In this document: in pieces, positions 55,401 to 64,000 of the stretch | Layout: each line of letters opens with the position of its first letter | Numbering within the stretch: the first letter of the stretch is position 1 | Source of the DNA: Gigaspora rosea | Taxonomy: Eukaryota > Glomeromycota > Glomeromycetes > Diversisporales > Gigasporaceae | Length of the DNA stretch: 64,000 bases | Assembly: GCA_003550325.1 (NCBI GenBank) | Contig: QKWP01000569.1 | Coordinates: 121,523-185,522, forward strand | Direction: 5' to 3' | Translations under genes and position numbers: made by a program | The notes under the pieces: model-generated | Seen by the model: the letters and a program-made list of their open reading frames with translations, nothing else | What the model was told of the DNA's origin: nothing | Database searches by the model: none

Positions 55401-57345
55401 TGGTGTGGACAAGTTTATTTAGTGCATGAAGTTAGAATTAATTAGTAAATATTTTATAAAACATAAGATTTTATAGAATTTTATTAATAAAATTTTTAAA
55501 ATCTTATAATACACAAATTTTTATTAATTGATTTTAACTTTATGCTCTAAATAAACATATTTAGCACCTAAAAATGTATCAAATTAGCAAAATTATTTTT
55601 ATTTTACTTAAAATTTGAAGAATAGATGCATAATTTTGGATTTTTGATCAAAAAAGTCAAATTTAAGTATATTTTCTTCAAATTTCAAGTAAAATAAAAA
55701 CAATTCTGCTAATTTAGTATATTTTTAGATTCTAAATAAGTTAATTTAGTGCATGGAGTTAGAATTAATTAGTAAAATTTTGAAAATAATAAAATTTTAT
55801 AGAATTTTATTAATAAAATTCTACAAAATCTTATAATTCACAAACTTTTACTGATTAATTTTGACTTAATACATTAAGTAAACTTGTACAGCTCCTAAAA
55901 ATACTCAAATTGGCAAAGTTATTTTTATTTTACTTAAATTTGGAATATAGTTGCATAATTTTGGATTTTTGATTAAAAAGGTAAAATTTAAGTATCTTTT
56001 CTCCAAATTTCAAGTAAAATAAAAACAACTCTGCTGATTTAATATGTTTTTGGGTTCTAAATAAGTTTATTTAGTGCATGGAGTTAGAATTAATTAGTAA
56101 AATTTTGTGAATAATAAAATTTTATAGAATTTTATTAATAAAATTTTATAAAATCTTATGATTCACAAACTTTTACTGATTAATTTTAACTTAATAACTT
56201 GTACAGCTCTAAAAATACATCAAATCAGCAGTTATTTTTATTTTACTTGAAATTTGGAGAATAGATGCATAATTTTGGATTTTTGATCAAAAAAGCATCT
56301 TTTCTCTAAATTTCAAGTAAAATAAAACATTTCTGCTGATTTAATGTATTTATAGGCTCTGAACAAGATTACTAGTACAATAAGATAGAATTAATTAGTA
56401 AAATATTGTTAATTATAAGATTTTATAGAATTTTATTAATAAAATTCTATATAATCTTATTAGAGGGCATCCATAAATAACGTTATACAAGAGGGTTGGA
56501 CAAATGATAACATTTCTCAATAAGTAGGGCGGTCAAAAATATAACATAATTTATTTAGAAAAAATTGTTTAAAAATTGAACCAGTAGTCCAAATTTAATG
56601 ATTTTGGTACTATTCGATTCATCTAGATAAGAGGAGTAGAATGGTACCAATTTCATTTCATTTGGATTACTGGATCAAAAGTTATTGGCCAAATACTATT
56701 GGTTATTATATTTTTTTATAAAATTACTATAAAATCAATAGTTTTTTGTAACTAACTATTGATCCAGTAATCCAAATGAAATAATTTTGGTATCACAGGA
56801 TTTGTCTCACTGAGACGAATCGAATAGTACCTAAATCATCCAAATTGGATCACTGTGTCATAATATATTCAAGTTTTTGTAAAATTTTATATATAAACAT
56901 ACAGATTTTGAAAAAATTTTTTATATAGTAGGGGGGTCAAGCGCTACTATGAGGGGGTACATAACGTTATTCATAGATACCCTTTATTTATAAAATTTTA
57001 CTAATTAATTCTGACTTAATTTACTAGGTAAACTTGTTTAAAGCCTAAAAATACATTAAATCAGCAGTATTGTTTTTATTTTACTTAAAATTTGGAGAAA
57101 AGATGCTTAAATTTGACTGTTTTGATCAAAAATCCAAAATTATGCATCTATTCTCCAAATTTCAAGAAAAATAAAAATAAATCTACTGATTTAATATATT
57201 TTTAAGTGCTAAACATGTATATTTAGTATATAAAGTTAGAATTAATTAATAAAATTTGTGTATTATAAATAAGATTTATAAAAATTTATTAATAAAATTC
57301 TAGAAAATCTTATAGTTTATAAAATTTTACTAATTAATTCTAACT
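55400..57345 (+). repeat. satellite of alternating palindromes, about 320-bp unit
   Basis: About five units (starts of 'gttagaattaatta' near 55431, 55758, 56082, 56384 and 57236). Each unit holds two palindromes. One centres on 'gaattttattaataaaattc' with flanking 'agattttata' arms. The other centres on 'ttggatttttgatcaaaaa' with arms 'tttttattttacttgaaatttggagaa'. Units differ by scattered changes. One unit is interrupted by the MITE at 56464-56993. Confidence 0.75.
56464..56993. mobile_element. MITE with AGGGCATCCATAAATAACG ends
   Basis: AGGGCATCCATAAATAACGT on the left faces ACGTTATTCATAGATACCCT on the right, each near a stretch of G's (gtagggcggtc / aggggggtc). Inside are two hairpins built on 'ccagtaatccaaatgaaat' and 'ggtactattcgattc'. 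The target duplication is degenerate (ttattag / ttattta). It interrupts the palindrome satellite. Confidence 0.65.
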
Positions 57346-57764
57346 TATATAATGCTCTTAGGTTTGGTATGACTGCATCAAGCAGCTACTCTTATTTTGG
57401 TGATCTTTCTGTATAAGTTCATTTTAGTAATATAAAAAGCGAAATTTGAATCTAAATGATATATATATATTGTTTAACTTCTCCCATAATTTGCTTGATC
57501 TAGAGAGGGGATTATTTAAATATAGATTAAATTAGAACAGTCTTAACTGACTAGTCAAAATTATGACTAATACCAGATTTTTAATTTTTTGGTATTATAA
57601 AAATTTTTGTCATTTGACAAAATTAACTAATTCAATCACTATATAATACAATTTCTGACTAACTACTATATCTCTATAGAAGTAAAAATTAATAAAACTT
57701 AATAACTTTATTATTAATATATTAATTAATATAGTTTATTGTATTAATATTTAAGCTATTTGAA
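57346..57764. other. spacer, no gene seen
   Basis: AT-rich, no repeat or gene supported. Confidence 0.35.
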
Positions 57765-58125
57765 GTTACCATAAACTGCTATATAAAAACCCAGGTCTGT
57801 TGCATTTTTTTAATTTTAAACCTGATAGTAGACCCATAGATCTATTGTACAGATATAGTCTAATAATCAAAAAGATTTTATATAGGGTCCAGTACTGAGC
57901 AATATAAATATAACACTATTGGCACAAGTAATACAAATTATTTTTTATTTTCAAGATATCCAAATATTTATCCTATAGTATACCTGGGTCATTTATTATT
58001 TTAGATTCTATAGTATATCTAGGTCTTTTATTTTTACAAAAATCTCAATCTATATAGTAAACCCAGAAATAATACACAGTAGATCTACTATTATGAAGGA
58101 TCTTTTATATAGCAGTTTATAATAA
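57765..58125. mobile_element. foldback MITE, about 360 bp
   Basis: TTACCATAAACTGCTATATAA on the left faces TTATATAGCAGTTTATAATAA on the right. Inner paired words include 'gtagacccatagatctattgta' against 'cacagtagatctacta'. Confidence 0.5.
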
Positions 58126-58169
58126 TTTTTGGTCATCATTACTTTTTAGAAGACAAATAAAATGAACAT

Positions 58170-58755
58170 AAGATAGAAAGGTGTAATTTGACGAAGTTAA
58201 AATAACTAATAAAAAAACTTATTTATTTTAATATTAAAAAATATTTATTTTTTGTACTAAACTTTATATATAATTTAGAATTATTTATATAAAATTAGTA
58301 ATATAATATCTTTTTTTAAAGTGACATTAATGGGATTATACATCACATCAAAAAGTTTAAATTTAAAGAGGTAGGGGTAATTTGATAAATTGATGATATC
58401 TCATGTGATCCAGTGATCAGAATTAGATGATTTTTGTACTATTCAATTTGTCTTGAAGATATAAATTGAATTGTATAAAAATTATCTAATTCTGATCACT
58501 GATTCACAATATATCATCGATTTTATGCTACACAAAAAAGATCCTTAAAGGGAATTTTGGCAAAGTGCGAACCTGGCAAACAATCAATGATATCTTGTGA
58601 TCCAATGATCAGAATCAGGTGAATTTTGTACTATTTGATTTGCTTATCAAGACAAATCAAATAGTATAAAAATTATCTGATCCCAATCATTAGATTATAT
58701 GATATCCAAATCCGTCAAATTATTTCTATTCGTCAAATTACTCCTTTTTACCTTA
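58170..58755. mobile_element. TIR element holding two tandem foldbacks
   Basis: The outer ends AGAAAGGTGTAATTTGACGA and TCGTCAAATTACTCCTTTTT are inverted. Between them are two related palindromes in tandem (58395-58520 and 58582-58695), each with 'gtgatccartgatcagaat' and 'ttttgtactattyratttg' arms. Non-coding. Confidence 0.55.
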
Positions 58756-58944
58756 TAAAAAATCAACCTATTTTTTAAAGTAGTAAATCTATTATAATAA
58801 ATTAATTTCAAGTTATATTTAGTTTAAAAATTCTAATTGATTAGCTAATTAGATCAGATAAATTTGATTTAGCAGTTATTATTATAGTTACAAATTTTAA
58901 CTAAATATAGATTAAAACCAATATTCATATTCATTATTTAAAAT

Positions 58945-59300
58945 TTCTATTAAAAACTTTTAAAAGTTTGACAGCAAATAACTTTTGATGCAGTGGACCA
59001 TTTTTAATGAAATGGCTACCAAAATGTTCATCTCAGTAAGGCAATTCTAATGAGCCAAGATTGTTAAAATCCAATCACAAGTTCCTGTGATTGTTAAGGA
59101 TTGTGTTACTTTACATATTTAAAAATTGATTAAATTTAAATATCTAAATAAAAATTTTGTAACTTGATTTGGACAATTTAGACTCTTTAGAATTGTTTTA
59201 TTAAGTTAAAACTCTGGTAGTCATTTTATCCAAATTGGGCCACTGAATCAAAAGTTATTTACTACTGTATCAAACATTTTAAATTTTTTAATAGTATTTC
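58945..59300. mobile_element. foldback MITE family B, copy 3
   Basis: Left arm 'aataacttttgatgcagtgg', 'ggctaccaaaatg' and 'aaaatccaatcaca' faces right arm 'ccactgaatcaaaagttatt' and 'ctggtagtcattttat'. Homologous to 5345-5680. Confidence 0.55.
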
Positions 59301-59367
59301 AAATATGCACAAATTTATTATCTATTGGCCTTTGGTCATGTGATCATAGCAAGGTATATATTTATAG

Positions 59368-60099
59368 TAGTGATACGGGCTGACCTCAGCTCATCAGCCG
59401 GGCGGGCGGGCGGGTCGGCCCTTGATCCATATTCCTACAGGTCAGCCCGGCCGGTATATAGTTTCGTCTGATAGAATTTCATTGTATAACTTATAATTAT
59501 TAGTTAACTCATGCGTAGAACATTCTCAAGTTAGTGCCTGCAGTCGATAACTATCCAACTAAAATCGAATACTGTAGTCGACTTTTCTAGTCAATATTTA
59601 TAAATCCAACTAGTCAATTAGGAGTTCTAACTGCTCGCTGATTAAAGCACTGATTATCGATTATAAGTTAGTAAACCACCGTAATACTTATCACTTTTAT
59701 TTCCAAATATGAGAAAATAACCCGGTCATAAGAGGACCCATAGGGACCTCTTATAACCGCTTCCTATTCGCATATAGTAGATCCACTATATATATGCATC
59801 ACATTACAATTTGTAATTTATGTAACATTATATGTATGTGTGCTTATCAGCTATGATGTGCTGATCATTATATCGACTAATTAAATGCATCTCCGTGTAA
59901 TTTTTTAGCAATTGAAATCTTGCACAAGTATCGTGATGTAATTCTGACTATTTTCATATTGAGAAGATCAATTTATAAGACTACTTTGCATTTTTGTTTG
60001 ACTGAAAGTTTTTTAACAATATGATCGGCCCGGTCGACCGGGCCGATTAATTTCCGTAGCCGGGTCAGCCCGAGAATTTTGCATCGGCCCATATCACTA
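59368..60099. mobile_element. hAT-type MITE with GC-rich ends and 8-bp TSD
   Basis: A perfect 8-bp duplication ATTTATAG lies at 59360-59367 and 60100-60107. Ends TAGTGATACGGGCTGA and TCGGCCCATATCACTA are inverted. Subterminal GC-rich blocks hold repeated 'gggcgggcgggcgggtcggcc' and 'ggcccggtcgaccgggcc', and 'gggtcagcccg' / 'ggtcagcccgg' words. The middle is ordinary AT-rich sequence without an ORF. 732 bp. The 8-bp duplication and TIR form fit the hAT superfamily. Confidence 0.85.
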
Positions 60100-60107
60100 A
60101 TTTATAG

Positions 60108-60990
60108 TCACACTTCAATATAATTACCAAAATAGAGCATGTCCAACTTGTGATTATAGAGAGGTCTAAATGTATTATATATAATTTTTATTACTTTATT
60201 TTGGTTAGAAAAATATTATGATTTAACTATTCTATCAGCTATGTATAACTAAACATTTTTAGACACTAATTCATTATATACAATACAACTTGTGTTGCTT
60301 CTCTTATGCTTAGCAATACCAATAGAGCTCATTTTGTTTACTCATAGTTACTTGCTATATCTGTTATATCTGCTCTGCCCTTTTATCTAAACATCTAATA
60401 TAATCTAATTCTAACTCTAACCCTATAGCTAATTTCATAACCACTAAATCCCAATAATATCATAAGAATTAAAGGGCAATACAAAAATTTAATGCATAGC
60501 ACAATAAATAAAATAATAAAAAAAGCAGCAAACACAGCATCAACAAACTCAGCACTAATAACAAACATATTTTATAATGCATCAAAAAGCAAAACATGTT
60601 GGTTATCTATTCTGATTTGAAAATTAGTACTATATGATTATAATACTAAAGCAAAAAAAAAACTAAAAACTGATACTTTAATGTACAATTAAGAACTCAA
60701 TACCTAAGTAATGTATCAATAATAAAAAAGATTCCAAACTGAATTACACCAATGACAGTATCATATCAGCAATAAAAAAATACCAAAATAGACAATATCA
60801 CTAACAAAAAAGCTTCAAGTAATGTGCTAATAGCAAAAGAGCACCAAACCAAATGATACCAATAATGAAAGAAATGCATTCGCAACAAAAAAATGCTAAA
60901 ATAGATCATACTAGCCTACTTGCAAGCCCACAATTTTAACACTTCGTCAATTAGAAATAGACCTTAAAATTTTTTGAAAATAATACTACC
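60108..60990. other. spacer, no gene seen
   Basis: AT-rich, with 'accaataatg/accaatgacagtatc' and 'agcaataaaaaa' words. It may include the decayed 5' part of the Ty3 fragment that follows; no LTR was recognised. Confidence 0.35.
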
Positions 60991-61091
60991 ACTTTTAATT
61001 TAAATAGACTTCTACCAAATACTATTAAAGAAATTAGTAAAGATGATCCAGAACCTTTTCTAAATCATCTATAGTTAACCTATTTTCTACT

Positions 61092-61950
61092 ATGGCTAAA
61101 CATGCTATCACTGATGCTGCCACTGCTATCAATGTATTAGCCAATGCATTAGCCAATGCATTAGCCAATGCATTGCCAATGCATTAGCTAATGCATCTGT
61201 AGCTGAAGGTATTGAAAAGAATCTTCAACCTGTTACTTTCTTTATGGAAGATAGAACTCAAAATCCTCCTGAATGGTATTTAGAATTTAAGCATGCTGCT
61301 GTTGCCAATTGATAGAATGCTACTTGGAAGTTAGAACTTGTTCCTGTATATTTAAAAGGAATTGTTCTAAACTGGTTTTCTTCTCTTACTACTGCTTCTA
61401 CTACTTTTAGTAATTCAGATAATGAAGATACAAGTTTTAAACATCAGTTTTAGACCGATTTGTTACTCCAAAACAAAAAGCCATTTGGCAAAAGCAACTT
61501 TTTGAGATAAAACAAGGTGCCAATTCTGTTGATAACTATATCAATTGAAGTAACACCCCCAAGGTGTCTTCTCTGTAAATTTTGTAATACAACTTTTCAT
61601 TCAAAGACTTTGGTCTGTGTTTGCTATTAATATTCAAGCCTCTGAACCAGATACTCTTAATACCGCTATAAAGACTGCTCAAAAATGGGAAACTGGAAAA
61701 CTTATAGCTTTCTCTAACACAAATACAGATCAAGCTGTCAAACAACTAACTGAACAAACCATTCAACTTAGTATCAATTTTGCCCAGAAGCAACCACTTG
61801 CTAACCTCTCTGTAAACTATGCTAATTCCCTTAAACAAGCCAACCCAATTAAACAACCTCCTACCTGTCATTATTGTGGTTGTTTTGAACACTTTATTGC
61901 ATATTGTTGGCTTAAAAAGAAGAATCAGAGTCAAGAATGAGGAAGAAACA
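61092..61950 (+). pseudogene. Ty3 Gag relic
   Basis: Starts MAKHAITDAATAINVLANAL, comparable to MAKDALTATAKAMTTLANAL in the other element. A 12-bp minisatellite (gcattagccaat, 61126-61190) encodes NALA repeats and contains a 2-base loss that shifts the frame. Then come VTFFMEDRTQNPPEW, WKLELVPVYLKGIVLNWF, KQLFEIKQGANSVDNYI and QLFIQRLWSVFAINIQAS. The CCHC knuckle is CHYCGCFEHFIAYC. Two adjacent stops (TGA TAG near 61311) and several shifts inactivate it. Confidence 0.75.
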
Positions 61951-62264
61951 GACAATCTAATAATAATTATCAATATAACTCATATAAGTAGATCTAGGAG
62001 TCAAGACAATAAAGACAGAGATTCTTATAATAGAGACTGAAGCTGCTCTTGAAATAGGAATAACTGTAATGAAAAAAATAACTATTGCTCTAAAAGTTGA
62101 GACCAATCTTTTACTTGGAGACCTACTAATCGAACCCTTCACTTTACTATAAAAATATTAATTATCTTGATAGAACTCCTTCTACTGCCATTAGTACCAA
62201 TACCAACTAGTCTCTTACCTACAAAAATAGGAAACACTTTTAAACAATACTTCTATTTATACTG

Positions 62265-62945
62265 CTCTATCTTCTTACCTATATGAAGAAGCTAAAACTG
62301 CTAACCTAATCCAGACCTCTGTTTTACACTACACTTGTTAAATGTAATATTAAAACCTACCAAAAACTATATCAAGCTATTATTGATAGTATATAATTGC
62401 AAACTAACTAGTTCAGGACCTAGAATTAAAAATAAAACAAGCCTCTACTAGCTAGAGTTCCACAATTTGATTTGATCTTCAAATATTTGAATCAAATATT
62501 TGATCAAATTCAAATTCAAATTTGACTATATTTGATTTGATCAAATTCAAATATGGCCAAATTTGATTTGATTTGACAAATATTTGATTTGATTTGAAAA
62601 TTACTATTAAAAATTCAAATTCAAATCAAATTCAAATTCAAATATTTGAATCAAATCAAATTCAAATCAGGGTCAATTTGATTTGATCAAATTCAAATTA
62701 ATCCAATATTTGATTTGATTTGAATTTGAGGAATCCTACTACTAGCCTTATTATATCTGCCACTAGAACCTCTGCTCGCCCTTTGAAAATCATTTGAGAT
62801 TTATCTGTAGAAATAGATGGTGCTATTATTTCTATTACTATTGAAGTAGTTCCTTCTACTTCTTATTCATTATTGTTGGAAATGACTGGTCAAAACAAGT
62901 TGAAGCTAGTTATAATTGAAAAAATGAATGCTACTCATTTAAATG
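62265..62945 (+). pseudogene. Ty3 protease relic
   Basis: VKCNIKTYQKLYQAIIDS corresponds to the catalytic region of the other copy, and the frame then breaks. After an inserted element, LIISATRTSARPLKII and 'NATHLNEKQKIYY' match the end of the protease and the linker. Inactive. Confidence 0.6.
62452..62738. mobile_element. small hAT-like insert of CAAATTTGAATT repeats
   Basis: A 7-bp direct repeat ctactag flanks it (62445-62451, 62739-62745). The ends ctagagttcc and ggaatccta are imperfect inverted repeats. The whole 287-bp interior is a degenerate mix of 'tttgatttgatcaaattcaaa' and its complement, so it can fold many ways. It splits the protease relic. Confidence 0.65.
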
Positions 62946-63610
62946 AAAAACAAAAAATATACTATTCCTACCTACTATGAAAGTAACCAACTATTACTAT
63001 CACAGCCTACTATTACTGATCCTGCTGAGTTAAACACTTATGAACAGGAATATTTAGTACCTCAAGAAGTTTATGTTTTTATTCAAGAACCAAATACTAC
63101 CTCTACCTTTGATGATGATGCTAACCCATGGATTATCTACCAACCACAACATAGAAGATATAACCCTTCAAATTCTCATATATATGATAATTGTGGATCA
63201 CCTGACCACCTCTTTGCAAATTATCCTACCAATTGTTGTGACCGTTGTCGCCAGGATGGACATATTGTCCACAACAAGTCCAAAGAGAACCTCTTGCTAT
63301 ACCTGTAATAGTAATAACTATTTGTATTAAAACTGTTCAGAAAATATTTGTTATATCTGTAGAGCAACTGGACATATTACTGTTAACTGCCCTCTTGAAG
63401 CTCTTAAGGAACAGAATTGAATTTGTTAATGTGGATGTAATCCTAATAACATTAAAGCTAAAAAGATGTATAATTATAGCCACAGGTGTACTCACCACTG
63501 CTGTCATTGCAAGAAACCCAACAGACCAGAAGACTTACAAGCAGTGTTTAAAATTCAATGTTCTCATGGTTCTCAATGAACATTTGAATTTTTTTAAGAA
63601 CATTGATATT
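62946..63610 (+). pseudogene. Ty3 linker and cysteine-rich zinc-knuckle block
   Basis: The linker PTYYESNQLLLSQPTITDPA and ELNTYEQEYLVPQEVYVF matches 22700-22820 of the other element. The metal-binding series follows: NCGSPDHLFANYPTNC, CDRCRQDGHIVHN, CYTCNSNNYLYxNC, CYICRATGHITVNC and CxCGCNPNN. It ends with HRCTHHCCHCKKPNRPEDL and a further CSHGSQ. The last piece corresponds to HCCECKVPKRLEEIRP in the first element. Frameshift near 63275 and stops near 63337 and 63417. Confidence 0.6.
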
Positions 63611-63620
63611 TAGAAAAGGT

Positions 63621-64000
63621 TCTCTTATTTGATAGTTCAAAGAAAACATTTATAAAATTTTTATGTTCTAGATTTATTAATAAGAACAATAAATTATATA
63701 AAATGTTTATTAATTTGATAATGTAATTTGATCATGACAAATTCTGCATAAATATATATATGTATATACATATGTACATATATATATATATACTATGTAT
63801 AACACATATATTTAAAGTTGCACAATATAGATAACAAATAAATATTAAGAAAATCATCTTTAAAGATTTTTAAAATAAAACATTCATTAATTGTACAAGA
63901 GTATTTTTATTGTATAAACTTATATAGATGATTTGTGTCAAATGATATACTAATACTAAGCAAGCAAAAAGATACAAAGTATTTGTTAGTATGAAATTAA
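63621..64000. other. AT-rich end of window
   Basis: A TA-rich microsatellite (63755-63800) with 'atatatgtatatacatatgt' and AT-rich DNA. No RT domain follows the Ty3 fragment here. Confidence 0.4.

Larger units (their letters stand above)
60991..63620 (+). mobile_element. Ty3/gypsy fragment of the same family
   Basis: Gag, protease, linker and cysteine-rich block occur in the same order as in 21461-24530 of the first element, but on the plus strand. No RT follows and no LTR was found, so it is a truncated relic. It is more decayed than the first copy. Confidence 0.75.

Overview
This window is AT-rich eukaryotic DNA from a repeat-laden fungal genome. It is most probably an arbuscular mycorrhizal fungus (Glomeromycotina, Rhizophagus/Gigaspora-like). 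The pointers are long Sel1-like repeat (SLR) arrays, TKL-type kinases with HRDLHSGNIL and APE motifs, introns of 62-76 bp with GTAAGT/GTAATT...TAG borders, and dense short transposons. I used no database search, so the taxon is inferred. No rRNA gene and no intact tRNA gene was seen.

Only one gene looks intact. It is a minus-strand gene at 37485-41307 that reads as about 20 Sel1 repeats followed by a protein kinase domain in five exons (1181 codons plus stop, all phases consistent). A degraded Sel1 fragment (34590-34895) and a broken kinase (27735-28720) are relics of the same two families.

Nearly everything else is mobile DNA, much of it nested. 1-2885: two copies of a tRNA-headed SINE-like retroposon, a TA-flanked MITE inside a foldback element, and a relic of a tnp2-type transposase. 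3392-7490: a TIR element and three foldback elements. 8492-12667: a decayed FAR1/MULE transposase gene interrupted by a TA-flanked element that itself carries a second TA-flanked MITE. 13440-16225: MITEs, including a TTA-flanked and a hAT-like one. 17282-27184: a complete but dead Ty3/gypsy retrotransposon with two LTRs, gag, protease, an unusual cysteine-rich zinc-knuckle block, partial RT, RNase H, integrase and an extra 3' ORF. It is inserted in a tandem repeat.

27185-36361: kinase relic, T-rich repeats, a ~120-bp satellite and a long TIR element flanked by a 10-bp duplication and containing a 772-base assembly gap. 41500-50870: foldbacks, minisatellites and T-rich repeats. 50868-54818: a 5'-truncated LINE and a foldback inside an older structure. 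55400-57345: a satellite whose units alternate two palindromes. 57765-60107: further MITEs, including a GC-ended hAT type with a perfect 8-bp duplication. 60991-63620: a second, plus-strand Ty3 fragment of the same family as the first, carrying the same cysteine-rich block.

The genes do not form a pathway; the window is mainly a record of successive insertions. The observations most worth following are the post-protease zinc-knuckle block shared by two Ty3 elements, the long tRNA-headed SINE, the SLR-first kinase fusion, and the palindromic elements and satellite.
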